A DNA stretch of 64,000 nt from Eubacteriales bacterium (lineage in GTDB: Bacteria; Bacillota; Clostridia; Lachnospirales; Lachnospiraceae), in the NCBI GenBank assembly GCA_030524455.1, contig JAUNGT010000007.1:26163-90162 (forward strand). Direction: 5' to 3'. Made by a program: the position numbers and the translations under genes. Of this stretch, positions 17,086 to 28,086 are shown in pieces. Numbering within the stretch: the first letter of the stretch is position 1; each line of letters begins with the position of its first letter. The notes beneath the pieces are model-generated. The model made no database searches. It saw only the letters and a list, made by a program, of their open reading frames with translations, and was not told the origin of the DNA.

Positions 17086-19092
17086 ATGGAGCGTTTGCTG
17101 TACGGGGTCGCCTACTACGACGAATATATGCCCTATGAACGTCTGGAAAAGGACGTGGAGATGATGAAAAGGGCGGGCATCAATCTGGTGCGCATCGCCG
17201 AGTCCACCTGGAGCACGCTGGAGCCGCAGGACAATGTGTTTGATTTTACGCACATCGACCGGGTGCTGGAGGCCATGGGCAGGGCAGGGATCTCGGTGAT
17301 CGTGGGGACGCCCACCTACGCGATCCCCTCCTGGATGGAGAAGAAGCATCCGGATATTCTGGCGGAGACGAAAAACGGGCGCGGGATCTACGGGGCGCGT
17401 CAGATTATGGACATCACAAATCCCCACTATCTGTTTTACGCAGAGCGGGTGATCCGCAGGCTGGTCGCCCATGTGGCGGAGTATCCGTGCGTGATCGGCT
17501 ATCAGGTGGACAACGAGACGAAGCACTACGGCACCTCCTGCGCGCGGGTGCAGGCGGAGTTTGTGGAGTATTTAAAGGAGAAGTTTGAGGGCGATGAGGA
17601 GCGGATGAACGCGGCCTTCGGCTTCAACTACTGGAGCAACGCGATTCACTCCTGGGAGGATTTTCCCGATGTGCGGGGCACCATCAACGGGAGCCTGGGC
17701 GGGGAGTTTGAGAAGTTCCAGCGCAGCCTGGTGACCCGGTTCCTTGCCTGGCAGGCAAAGCTGGTGCGGGCCGGCAAGCGGGAGGATCAGTTTATCACCC
17801 ACAACTTTGATTTTGGCTGGAAGGGACACAGCTACGGTGTACAGCCGGATGTGGATCATTTCGCGGCGGCGCGCTGTCTGGACAAGGCCGGGTGCGACAT
17901 TTATCACCCTTCCCAGGACGGGCTGACCGGCTCCGAGATCGCCTTTTGCGGCGACCTGACCCGCGGCCTGAAAAAGGATAATTATCTGGTGCTGGAGACG
18001 GAGGCGCAGGGCTTTCCGGAGTGGGAGCCCTATGCAGGGCAGCTTCGGCTGCAGGCCTTTTCCCATCTGGCAAGCGGGGCGGACTGTGTGGAATACTGGC
18101 ACTGGCATTCCCTTCACAACGCCTGCGAAACCTACTGGCGGGGGCTTCTGAGCCATGACCTGGAGGAAAACGAGACGTATCGGGAGGCGGCCGCTGTGGG
18201 AGCGGATTTTGCCCGCTTAAGCGACCGGCTGCTGCATCTGAAAAAGGAAAACCGGATCGCGATTATGGTCAGCAACGAGGCCCTCACCGGCCTGAAATGG
18301 TTTCCGATGGCCAACGGCCTGACCTATAACGATGTGGTGCGCTGGCTCTACGACGGGCTGTATGAGCAGAATTTTGAGTGCGATATCATCCACGAGGATG
18401 AGGAGGATCTGGGGCGCTACCGGCTGCTTTTGGTGCCCGCGCTCTACTGCGCGCCGGAGAGCACGCTGCGCCGCTTAAAGGCCTACACGGAGCAGGGCGG
18501 ACATCTGCTGGCGACCTTCAAGAGCGCCTTTTGCGATGAAAACATGAAGGTGTACTGCGACCGCCAGCCCCATCTTCTGACGGACTGCTTCGGCGTCTCC
18601 TACCAGCACTTTACCGTGCCTCAAAACGTGGGGCTTTCCCGGCCGGGGGAGCCGGAGGAGGAGCCGGCGCAGGCGAGGGATTTCATGGAATGCCTGGTGC
18701 CGGAGGAGGACACGGAGACGCTTCTTTCCTATGTGCATCCCAACTGGGGACGCTACAGCGCCGCCACCGCGCACGCGTTCGGCGCAGGACGGGCCTGTTA
18801 TCTGGGCTGTATGTTTGAAAAGAGGCTGTTAAAGAAGCTGCTTTTGCGGATCACAGAGGAGGCGGGGGTTTTGCCCAATCCCGGCTCGGAGGGCTTCCCG
18901 GTGATCGTCCGCAGCGGGGAAAACCGCAGAGGAAACCGGATTTTCTACTTTTTCAATTATTCCGGGACAGAGCAGCGCGCGGTATGCCCGGAGGGGAGCT
19001 ATACGGAGCTTCTGGGCGGGAAAGCGCTGTCGGGAGGCGATGAGATAACGCTTCCGGCCTGGGGCTTTGCCGTGCTGGAACAGAATCGCTGA
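17086..19092 (+). CDS. Glycoside hydrolase family 42 beta-galactosidase
   Basis: A 668-residue GH42 enzyme. The N-terminal YGVAYYDEYMPYERLEKDVEMM and RIAESTWSTLEP belong to the family TIM barrel. Glu144 in YQVDNETKHYG is the acid/base, and Glu304 in LVLETEAQGFPEW the likely nucleophile. The trimerisation domain (LLLVPALYC; GGHLLATFKSAFCDE) and a C-terminal beta domain follow. It is cytoplasmic. With the GH35 and DUF2264 genes it forms the degradative set of the locus. RBS GGGAG lies 8 bases before the ATG, and a strong bidirectional terminator follows. Confidence 0.92.
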   Translation: MERLLYGVAYYDEYMPYERLEKDVEMMKRAGINLVRIAESTWSTLEPQDNVFDFTHIDRVLEAMGRAGISVIVGTPTYAIPSWMEKKHPDILAETKNGRGIYGARQIMDITNPHYLFYAERVIRRLVAHVAEYPCVIGYQVDNETKHYGTSCARVQAEFVEYLKEKFEGDEERMNAAFGFNYWSNAIHSWEDFPDVRGTINGSLGGEFEKFQRSLVTRFLAWQAKLVRAGKREDQFITHNFDFGWKGHSYGVQPDVDHFAAARCLDKAGCDIYHPSQDGLTGSEIAFCGDLTRGLKKDNYLVLETEAQGFPEWEPYAGQLRLQAFSHLASGADCVEYWHWHSLHNACETYWRGLLSHDLEENETYREAAAVGADFARLSDRLLHLKKENRIAIMVSNEALTGLKWFPMANGLTYNDVVRWLYDGLYEQNFECDIIHEDEEDLGRYRLLLVPALYCAPESTLRRLKAYTEQGGHLLATFKSAFCDENMKVYCDRQPHLLTDCFGVSYQHFTVPQNVGLSRPGEPEEEPAQARDFMECLVPEEDTETLLSYVHPNWGRYSAATAHAFGAGRACYLGCMFEKRLLKKLLLRITEEAGVLPNPGSEGFPVIVRSGENRRGNRIFYFFNYSGTEQRAVCPEGSYTELLGGKALSGGDEITLPAWGFAVLEQNR

Positions 19093-19093
19093 T

Positions 19094-19134
19094 AAAAAAA
19101 TCGCCGCAGGTTTTTTGCCTGCGGCGATTTTTTT
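19094..19134. terminator. Bidirectional terminator between GH42 and trkH genes
   Basis: A-rich and T-rich ends flank a stem of TCGCCGCAGG with CCTGCGGCGA, a T6G loop, and seven T residues on either strand. It serves the convergent genes on both sides. Confidence 0.95.
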
Positions 19135-19145
19135 CACTGCTTTCC

Positions 19146-20585
19146 TCAGAATTTCTTCCAGGTGCCCGGTACGAACAGAAGCAGCAGCGGAAACAGCTCC
19201 AGCCGTCCGGCCAGCATGTCGAAGGTGAGCACCAGCGTGGAGAAATCGGAGAAGAAGGAGAAATTCCCCGTAGGGCCCACAATCTCCAGCCCGGGGCCGA
19301 TGTTGTTGAGGGTGGCGGCCACGGCGGTGAAGTTGGTGATCAGATCCAGGTTATCCACGGAAATAAGCAGGATGGAAAAGGCAAACACCAGGAGGTAGAC
19401 CACCATAAACACGTTGGTGGAGCGGACCACCTCGTGTTCCACGGCCTTTCCGTCGATCTTGATCTTTTTGATGCTGTGGGGGTGCAGAAGCTGGAGCAGC
19501 TCCTTGCGGGCGGTCTTTAACAGGATCAGGAAGCGGGAGACCTTGATGCCGCCGCCGGTGCTTCCGGCGCAGGCGCCCGTGAACATCAGCATGACCAGGA
19601 TGGTGCGGGAGGTCTGGGGCCAGCTGTTGAAGTTCGTGGTGGAGTAGCCGGTGGTGGTGATGATGGAGGCGACCTGGAAGGCCGACTGCTGCAGCGCCTG
19701 CCAGCCGTTACCAAAGAGCCCGCGGATGTCCCAGGCGATCACGAGGATCGCGGCCAGGATGATCAGCAAGTAGCTGCGGACTTCCTCGTTGGCGCTGGCC
19801 TGCCGGAATTTTCGGATCAGCAGCAGGAAGTAAACGTTGAAGTTGATGCCAAAGAGGATCATGAAAACGGTAATCACCAGCTGGCTGTAAACAGAGTAAC
19901 CGGCAACGCTGTCATTTTTGATGCCGAAGCCCCCGGTCCCGGCCGTGCCGAAGGAGAGGGTGAGGGAGTCAAAAAGGGGCATCCCTCCGGCCAAAAGCAA
20001 CAGGATTTCCGCCACCGTCATCACGATATAGATCAGGTAGAGGATCTTGGCGGTGGACTGGACCTTGGGGACTAACCGGCTGACGGATGGGCCGGGGCTC
20101 TCGGCCTTCATCAGGTTCATGTGGCTGCCGCCCGTCATGGGCAGCAGGATCAGCAGAAAGACCAAAACGCCCATGCCGCCGATCCAGTGGGTGAAGCTGC
20201 GCCAGAAAAGCAGGCAGCGCGGCAGCGCCTCCACGTCGGGCAGGATGCTGGCCCCGGTGGTGGTAAAGCCGGACACCGTCTCAAACAGGGCGTCTACCGG
20301 ATTGGAGATACAGCCGGAGAACAAAAAGGGCAGCGCTCCCATACAGCTCATGACAATCCAGGACAGCGCCGTGGTGGCAAAGCCCTCCCGCAGAAAAAAG
20401 ATGCGGTTGGAGGGCTTTTTCCGGATCAGAAAAAGGCCGGGCAGAAGGCACAAAAGGATGGCGGCCGCAAAGGAGAAGCCGCTTTTTTCACGGTAAATCA
20501 GGGCGACCAGGCAGGGAGGGACCATAAAGGCCGCCTCCAGATTCAGGATCCATCCGATTACATAAAATACGATGGAATAGTTCAT
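19146..20585 (-). CDS. trkH: TrkH-family potassium uptake protein
   Basis: A 479-residue integral membrane protein with the repeated P-loop/selectivity pattern of Trk/Ktr channels ([39 protein letters not shown]). It imports K+ driven by the membrane potential or Na+. It lies 9 bases after trkA on the same strand, so the gating subunit and the channel are made together. There is a modest RBS (AGGAAAC) before the ATG at 20585. Length and topology are normal for the family. Confidence 0.93.
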   Translation of the reverse strand: MNYSIVFYVIGWILNLEAAFMVPPCLVALIYREKSGFSFAAAILLCLLPGLFLIRKKPSNRIFFLREGFATTALSWIVMSCMGALPFLFSGCISNPVDALFETVSGFTTTGASILPDVEALPRCLLFWRSFTHWIGGMGVLVFLLILLPMTGGSHMNLMKAESPGPSVSRLVPKVQSTAKILYLIYIVMTVAEILLLLAGGMPLFDSLTLSFGTAGTGGFGIKNDSVAGYSVYSQLVITVFMILFGINFNVYFLLLIRKFRQASANEEVRSYLLIILAAILVIAWDIRGLFGNGWQALQQSAFQVASIITTTGYSTTNFNSWPQTSRTILVMLMFTGACAGSTGGGIKVSRFLILLKTARKELLQLLHPHSIKKIKIDGKAVEHEVVRSTNVFMVVYLLVFAFSILLISVDNLDLITNFTAVAATLNNIGPGLEIVGPTGNFSFFSDFSTLVLTFDMLAGRLELFPLLLLFVPGTWKKF

Positions 20586-20594
20586 TCCGGTTTC

Positions 20595-21953
20595 CTACTT
20601 TCTCAAAATATCGCTGATGTCCCCAAGCCCTTTTCGGGTGGTGACGATAATGACGGTATCCCCGACCTGGATGCTGTCCTGGCCGCGGGGGATGCGGATC
20701 CTGCTGTTCCGGTTGATACAGCAGATCAGCAGATCGCTTTTCAGCGGCAGCTGGGAGAGCGGGATGTCCGTCACCTCCGAGCGCTCCCGGACGGCAAATT
20801 CCAGCGCCTCCGCCCGGTTGTCCAGGATCTGGTAGAGGGTTTCCACGTTGCTGCCGATGGAGTTGGACATGGCGCGCACATACTGGAGGATGTAGTCGGC
20901 GGTCAGCTGTTTGGGATAGATGACGCTGCCGATATCCAGGTTGTTGATGATCTCGGTGAAGGCGATTTTAGTCACCTTGGTGACCAGCTTTGCGCGGGAG
21001 TTGGCCTGGGCAAAAAGGGAGAGCAGGATGTTTTCCTCATCCAGGTTGGTCAGCGTCACGAAGGCCTGCGCTTCCACCAGCCCTTCCTCCAAAAGCAGCT
21101 GCTTGTCCGTGCCGTCGCCGCAGATAATCGTGGCGTCGGGCAGAAGGAGGCTGAGCTGCTCGCAGCGGTCGCGGTCGCTCTCCACGATGCGGACGTCAAT
21201 GTTCATCTCCTGCAGGAGATGGGCCGTGTAATAGCCGATCTTGCCGCCGCCCACGATCATGGCGTTTTTGACCTGGTGGGTCTGGAGGCCGATGTGCTTG
21301 AAAAAGGCCGCCGCGTCCTTGGGGGAGGCGATGATGGAGAGCAGGTCGTTGTCCCGGAGAATAAAGTTTCCGTCCGGAATAGCGATCATGCTGCCGCGCT
21401 CCACCGCCGCGATCAGGATGTTGTGGTCGATCAGCGAGGACACCTGGTTGATCGGCTGCTCGTGGAGCTTAAATTCCGGCCGGATGCGGAATTTCAGAAG
21501 CTCCACCCGCCCCTTGGCAAAGGTATCGATCTTGATGGCGGAGGGGAAGCGCAGCAGCCGGGAAATCTCAGTGGCGGCGGTCAGCTCCGGGTTGATGATC
21601 ATGGAGATGCCAAGCTTGACCTTGATAAAATCCAGCTCTTTATTATAGATGGGATTGCGCACGCGCGCGATGGTGTGGCAGCTGCTCGCCTTCTTTGCGA
21701 TCAGGCAGCACAAAAGGTTCAGCTCGTCGGAGCCGGTGACGGCGATCAGGATGTCCGCGTCCGCGATTCCCGCCTCGAGCTGTGTGTTGATGCTGGCGCC
21801 GTTGCCGCAGATGCGCAGGGCGTCCAGATCCTCCGGGATGCGGGCAAGCTTCTGGGAGGACTCGTCCACCAGCACCACGTCGTGATTTTCTGCGGAGAGA
21901 AACTCCGCCAGCGTGATCCCCACCTTGCCGCAGCCGATAATGATGATATTCAT
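20595..21953 (-). CDS. trkA: TrkA, NAD-binding regulatory subunit of potassium uptake
   Basis: A 452-residue cytoplasmic protein with two RCK units in tandem. Each begins with a Rossmann nucleotide loop (GCGKVG at residues 8-13; GGGKIG in the second half) and ends in a TrkA-C domain (FRIRPEFKLHEQPINQ; LPLKSDLLICCINRN). It gates TrkH in response to nucleotides. The start at 21953 has GAGGT nine bases upstream. Only 44 bases separate it from repeat copy B, so the promoter must lie in that short gap or reach into the element; no convincing -35 was seen. Confidence 0.93.
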   Translation of the reverse strand: MNIIIIGCGKVGITLAEFLSAENHDVVLVDESSQKLARIPEDLDALRICGNGASINTQLEAGIADADILIAVTGSDELNLLCCLIAKKASSCHTIARVRNPIYNKELDFIKVKLGISMIINPELTAATEISRLLRFPSAIKIDTFAKGRVELLKFRIRPEFKLHEQPINQVSSLIDHNILIAAVERGSMIAIPDGNFILRDNDLLSIIASPKDAAAFFKHIGLQTHQVKNAMIVGGGKIGYYTAHLLQEMNIDVRIVESDRDRCEQLSLLLPDATIICGDGTDKQLLLEEGLVEAQAFVTLTNLDEENILLSLFAQANSRAKLVTKVTKIAFTEIINNLDIGSVIYPKQLTADYILQYVRAMSNSIGSNVETLYQILDNRAEALEFAVRERSEVTDIPLSQLPLKSDLLICCINRNSRIRIPRGQDSIQVGDTVIIVTTRKGLGDISDILRK

Positions 21954-21997
21954 GTCGTTTGTACCTCGGAATGTTTTTTGGACAGGGTCATTGTACG

Positions 21998-22202
21998 TAA
22001 CAGTTCAGCCCGCGCCATTCGCACAGACGAACTGGTTCGTCTTGTGCGCATAATGCGCTTTCCGCCGCTGCGCGGCTCCCTGTGGAATAAGGCGGAATGC
22101 CGTTTCCTGCTCATAATCGGGCGCTCCCTCAGGCGGGAGCAATCGGCCCCAATTCGTGCGAGCACGATTTGGGCCGATCACTCCCGCCTGGCTGAACTGT
22201 TA
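21998..22202 (-). mobile_element. Structured TA-flanked element, family 1, copy B (205 bp)
   Basis: Full-length copy in reverse orientation, bounded by TA-ACAGTTCAGCC and GGCTGAACTGT-TA. Hairpin 1 lies at 22131-22189, with arms AGGCGGGAG/CTCCCGCCT and tip CGTGCGAGCACG. A second hairpin is GACGAACTGGTTCGTC near 22022. It has exactly the same length as copy D, but the hairpin 1 arms differ. It sits between trkA and the valS leader promoter. Confidence 0.85.
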
Positions 22203-22242
22203 CATTATACCATGCAAGGAACAGAATGCAATTCTTTTCTTC

Positions 22243-22271
22243 TTGACAACGGGCGTCAAGTTGCTTATAGT
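22243..22271 (+). promoter_or_regulatory. Promoter of the valS leader
   Basis: TTGACA at 22243-22248, a 17-base spacer, and TATAGT at 22266-22271. It lies 41 bases after repeat copy B and about 490 bases before the valS start codon. Confidence 0.82.
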
Positions 22272-22279
22272 AGGGCTAT

Positions 22280-22645
22280 CGATGAAAGACGCGCAGGGAT
22301 GCGCGGAGGAAAGATGGAGACGGAGAGGAGTACGCGTCCTTTTGACCGGCAGAGAGAACGCCTCCGGCGTCGGGAATCGGAAGATTCCGGCGGCGGGCTG
22401 CGAGGGCGTTTCGGCGGCGGGCTGCGGAAGGTGGCTCCGGAATCGAAAGGCCAAACGGCTGCGCAGGCCGGTCAGGACGCTGCGCAGGCTCAGTAGGGCT
22501 TTCCGGGAGTTCCCGTTACAGGACGGCGGCCTTTGAATGGGGCTGCAGAGAAGAAGGCCGCCATTTGTGGCGGTGAACAAAGGTGGTACCGCGTCGGGAT
22601 ACAGACGCCCTTTGGCAGACGGAAGCTGTCAGAGGGTGTTTTTTT
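22280..22645 (+). ncRNA. T-box leader of valS with terminator
   Basis: The conserved T-box AAAGGTGGTACCGCG lies at 22579-22593. It is followed by a terminator with arms ACGCCCTTTG (22605-22614) and CAGAGGGTGT (22630-22639) and a T tract to 22645. AGTA at about 22332 and AGAGAG at about 22352 resemble the usual Stem I elements. Uncharged tRNA-Val should pair with the leader and prevent termination. The specifier codon was not located with confidence. The 5' end is estimated from the promoter. Confidence 0.85.
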
Positions 22646-22648
22646 ATG

Positions 22649-22720
22649 TAACAGTTCAGCCAGCCGAAAGCGGCGGAAAGCGCGTTAGCGCGGCTTTGCG
22701 AATGGCGCGGGCTGAACTGT
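22649..22720 (+). mobile_element. Deleted copy of family 1 element, copy C (72 bp)
   Basis: TA-ACAGTTCAGCC on the left and GGCTGAACTGT on the right enclose only the GCGGCGGAAAGCGCG...GCGAATGGCGCGGG part; hairpin 1 is missing. The right TA is absent, and the end runs straight into a half copy of the family 2 repeat. It lies in the leader RNA between the T-box terminator and valS. Confidence 0.75.
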
Positions 22721-22746
22721 GCGATATGCCCTACAAGCGGCTGCCG
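22719..22746 (+). repeat. Half copy of nested-hairpin repeat, family 2, copy 3
   Basis: GTGCGATATGCCC, then TACAAGCGGCTGCC, match the left half of the copies at 4279 and 25444. The right arm is missing, and the valS RBS (AAAGGAG) follows at once. Confidence 0.65.
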
Positions 22747-22760
22747 CGAAAGGAGAACAG

Positions 22761-25424
<2,664 letters not shown>

Positions 25425-25443
25425 GCGCCGCCGGCTGATTTTT

Positions 25444-25498
25444 GTGCGATACGCCCTGCAGGCGGCTGCCGTGCCTGCACAGGCAGCCATTTGCAGGG
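25444..25498 (+). repeat. Nested-hairpin repeat, family 2, copy 2
   Basis: GTGCGATACGCCC, with outer arms CCCTGCA and TGCAGGG and inner arms GGCTGCC and GGCAGCC. Compared with copy 1, the outer stem has A-T swapped for T-A, so pairing is kept. It lies 19 bases after the valS stop; similarity to copy 1 continues weakly to about 25540. Confidence 0.75.
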
Positions 25499-25591
25499 AA
25501 AGAGGAATTTTGACGGAAAATGACGAACTCCGCACTCATCTTTTTCAAAATCGCGGAAAATTGGATTGATTTTTTGCCTGGCCCTGCGTAA

Positions 25592-25597
25592 TATAAT
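25592..25597 (+). promoter_or_regulatory. Possible -10 element before the small ORF
   Basis: A perfect TATAAT, 26 bases before the start codon region, but no -35 at normal spacing (TTGATT is 20 bases away, TTGCCT 12). Confidence 0.35.
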
Positions 25598-25622
25598 AGT
25601 TATGATACAGGAGGACTAAAGC

Positions 25623-25808
25623 ATGATCAACTTTGAAGAAGAATTGAAAAAGTTCCATCCCAGTCTGGAGATCGATGAGGCGGAGGATGTCATTATAAAC
25701 CACAATTTGACCGATTTTACGGATATCCTGGTGGAGATGGTCAGGGAGCAGGAGAAGGAGAAGGAACAGAACGCCCCTGGGGCCCGGACCGAGAGAGTAA
25801 AGGAGTAA
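25623..25808 (+). CDS. Small conserved-looking protein of unknown function
   Basis: A 61-residue acidic protein (MINFEEELKKFHPSLEIDEAE...) with a charged C-terminal tail rich in Glu and Lys. It has no membrane segment and no motif that I recognise. A good RBS (ACAGGAGG) lies 8 bases before the ATG, and the stop is 4 bases before the TPR protein gene, so translation of the two is probably coupled. The coupling is the main reason to believe it is real. Function unknown; it may assist the TPR protein. Confidence 0.7.
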   Translation: MINFEEELKKFHPSLEIDEAEDVIINHNLTDFTDILVEMVREQEKEKEQNAPGARTERVKE

Positions 25809-25812
25809 GGAT

Positions 25813-27231
25813 ATGCAGTGTTATAATTGTGGAGCGGACCTGACGGAGAAGGACTTCTGCACGAACTGCGGCGCGGACGTCTCCCGGTATAAAAAGCTGC
25901 TCAGCTTTTCCAACTATTATTATAACGAAGGGCTGGACAAGGCCGGAGTGCGGGATTTGTCCGGCGCAGTGGAGAGCCTGAAGCTGGCGCTGAAGTTCAA
26001 CAAGTACCATATCGAGGCGAGGAACCTCCTGGGACTGATTTATTTTGAGCTGGGCGAGATCGTTCCGGCCCTGAGCGAGTGGGTGATCAGCAAGAACCTG
26101 CGCCCGGAGAAAAATGTGGCGGACGATTATATCGACGCCGTGCAGAAGAGCCCGGCGCAGCTGGAGGATTTTGCGCAGATGAGCCGCAAGTTCAACCAGG
26201 CGCTGAATTATTGCTATCAGGACAGCCGGGACCTGGCGCGGATCCAGTTAAAAAAGGTGCTGTCGGATCATCCCAGCTTTGTCCAGGCGCATCTTTTGCT
26301 GGCCCTTTTGTACATGGATCAGAAGGAGTGGGAGAAGGCGCGCAAGGAGCTGAACCGCTGCCTGCGCATCGACCGGGCCAACACCATGGCGCTGCGTTAC
26401 ATGAAGGAGGTGGACGCTGCGCTGAAGGCGGAGGACGACGGCGGCCGGATGTCCCGCCGCCAGAGCCGGGTGGATGAGGTCGTCAAGTACCAGAGCGGCA
26501 ACGAGACGATCATTCAGCCGGTGAACCATCTGATCGAGCCTAAAAAAAGCATGGGCTGGCTGTGGGGAATCCTGGCGGGACTGGCCGTGGGCGTGGCGGT
26601 GTCCTGGTTTTTGATCCTGCCCGCCCGGGTGCAGTCGGCGCAGACGGAGTTAAACAACCGGCTGACGGCGGTTGGGGAGGAGAAGGATCAGAAAAATGCG
26701 GAGATCGACAGCCTGACCCAGCAGGTGGAAAACCTGACCCGCCAGAACCAGGAGCTGACGGCGCAGAACGAGGAGCTGTCCGGCACGGACGGCCAGATGG
26801 GGACGGTGGAGGCGCTTTTGAATGCGGCTTATCTCTACATCACGGCGCCGGACGACACGGAGGCGCTGGCGGACGCGATCGACCGGATCGATCAGGAGAC
26901 GATGGAGGGGATGGCGTCCAATTCGGCGGCCCGGCAGCTCTACGAGGAGCTTTTAAAGAGCACGGGGACGGATCTGGCGAGCGCCTACTACGATTCCGGC
27001 TACCGGGCTTACCGCTCGCGGGATTATGAAACGGCCATCGAGGATCTGAGCCGGGCGGTTTCCTACGACGCGGAGAACAGCGAGGCGCTCTACGCGCTGG
27101 CAAACGCTTACCGGGACAACGGCAACAGGCGCCAGGCGCAGGATACCTACGAGAAGGTGATCGAGCTGTTCCCGGGGACGGAGAAGGCGTCCCAGTCCCA
27201 GCGGGCCATCGACCAGCTGGCCGAGGAGTAA
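25813..27231 (+). CDS. Zinc-ribbon, TPR and coiled-coil membrane protein
   Basis: A 472-residue protein with an N-terminal zinc ribbon (C3xxC6 and C16xxC19), TPR-like helical repeats (about residues 35-205), one membrane helix (about 246-266, GWLWGILAGLAVGVAVSWFLIL), a coiled coil (about 275-320) and a second TPR set at the C-terminus (YDSGYRAYRSRDYETAIEDLSRAVSYD). The N-terminal half should be cytoplasmic and the C-terminal half outside. It probably scaffolds a complex at the cell envelope; no specific role can be given. A terminator follows, separating it from the sigma-F operon. Confidence 0.82.
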   Translation: MQCYNCGADLTEKDFCTNCGADVSRYKKLLSFSNYYYNEGLDKAGVRDLSGAVESLKLALKFNKYHIEARNLLGLIYFELGEIVPALSEWVISKNLRPEKNVADDYIDAVQKSPAQLEDFAQMSRKFNQALNYCYQDSRDLARIQLKKVLSDHPSFVQAHLLLALLYMDQKEWEKARKELNRCLRIDRANTMALRYMKEVDAALKAEDDGGRMSRRQSRVDEVVKYQSGNETIIQPVNHLIEPKKSMGWLWGILAGLAVGVAVSWFLILPARVQSAQTELNNRLTAVGEEKDQKNAEIDSLTQQVENLTRQNQELTAQNEELSGTDGQMGTVEALLNAAYLYITAPDDTEALADAIDRIDQETMEGMASNSAARQLYEELLKSTGTDLASAYYDSGYRAYRSRDYETAIEDLSRAVSYDAENSEALYALANAYRDNGNRRQAQDTYEKVIELFPGTEKASQSQRAIDQLAEE

Positions 27232-27253
27232 AGAAGAAAGAATCACGCTTACG

Positions 27254-27296
27254 AAAGAGAACGAAAGCTAAAAAAGGCTTTGGTTCTCTTTTTTTT
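27254..27296 (+). terminator. Terminator between the TPR gene and spoIIA
   Basis: AAAGAGAAC pairs with GTTCTCTTT, and AAAGC with GCTTT, followed by a run of T. Only 24 bases then remain before spoIIAA. Confidence 0.9.
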
Positions 27297-27320
27297 GCTC
27301 AAAAAGCAAGGAGGACAGGT

Positions 27321-27668
27321 ATGGAAGACGCATACAGGATTATTGACTGCTATCTGATGATACGGCTGCCGGAGGAGATCGATCATGCAAGCTGCACGGA
27401 AATCTCCCGGCGGGCGGACCACATGCTTTTGGACAACCGGGTCAGTCATGTGGTGTTTGATTTTTCGGACACCCGGTTTATGGACAGCTCCGGTGTCGGC
27501 GTCCTGGCGGGGCGCTACAAAAAGATTTCCTGCTTTGGCGGGAAGGTTTATGCGATACATGCGGACAGCCGCATCCGGAAAATCCTCCGGATGTCCGGCC
27601 TGGAAAAAATTGTGGAGATCATGGATCAGGAGGGACAGGATGACAAATCATATGAACGTGGAATTTGA
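27321..27668 (+). CDS. spoIIAA: Anti-sigma-F factor antagonist SpoIIAA
   Basis: A 115-residue STAS-domain protein. FMDSSGVGVLAGRY contains the phosphorylation site (Ser56 or Ser57, the second expected by comparison with Bacillus). The unphosphorylated form binds SpoIIAB and frees sigma-F in the forespore. AAGGAGG precedes the ATG. It is the first gene of a complete three-gene operon and overlaps spoIIAB by 29 bases. No sigma-H or sigma-A promoter could be found between the terminator and the ATG. Confidence 0.95.
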   Translation: MEDAYRIIDCYLMIRLPEEIDHASCTEISRRADHMLLDNRVSHVVFDFSDTRFMDSSGVGVLAGRYKKISCFGGKVYAIHADSRIRKILRMSGLEKIVEIMDQEGQDDKSYERGI

Positions 27669-28083
27669 GGCGCTGCCGGAAAACGAGGGCTTTGCCAGGG
27701 TGGCGGCGGCTGCCTTCGTTACTTATTTAAACCCGACCATGGAGGAGATATCGGATATAAAGACCGCGGTGTCCGAGGCGGTGACAAACGCGGTGATCCA
27801 TGCCTACGGGGAGGCGGGCGGCAGGGTGGTTCTGCGCGCCTTTCTGGAGGGAACGCTGCTTCGTCTGGAGGTGGAGGATTTCGGAAGAGGCATCGAGGAT
27901 GTGGAGAAGGCGATGGAGCCGCTGTTTACCACCCGGCCGGACCTGGAGCGCTCCGGTATGGGCTTTGCCTTTATGGAGGCCTTTATGGACGGGCTGGAGG
28001 TGGAGTCCGTCCCCGGAAAGGGGACGAAGGTGACGATGGAAAAAAAGCTGGGGAGCACTCCCTGGGTGGAGGCAGAGGAATAG
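27640..28083 (+). CDS. spoIIAB: Anti-sigma-F factor and kinase SpoIIAB
   Basis: A 147-residue GHKL-fold ATPase. SEAVTNAVIHAYG is the N box, DFGRGIEDVEKAM the G1 box, and GMGFAFMEAFMD the G2-like lid. It binds and silences sigma-F and phosphorylates SpoIIAA. The ATG at 27640, with AGGAGG about 5 bases upstream, is chosen; a second ATG at 27652 is possible. Family length is about 146, which fits. It ends 3 bases before sigF. Confidence 0.95.
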   Translation: MTNHMNVEFEALPENEGFARVAAAAFVTYLNPTMEEISDIKTAVSEAVTNAVIHAYGEAGGRVVLRAFLEGTLLRLEVEDFGRGIEDVEKAMEPLFTTRPDLERSGMGFAFMEAFMDGLEVESVPGKGTKVTMEKKLGSTPWVEAEE

Positions 28084-28086
28084 CCC

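Noticed and set aside
20121..22496. Long 791-codon plus-strand open frame across trkH, trkA and the valS leader
   Set aside because: It is antisense to two clear Trk genes, runs through repeat copy B and has a low-complexity translation; GC-rich codon bias opens such shadow frames.
27222..27242. Sigma-H promoter before spoIIAA
   Set aside because: AGGAG and GAAT occur, but the spacing is about 6 bases instead of 11-12 and the start would lie upstream of a terminator.
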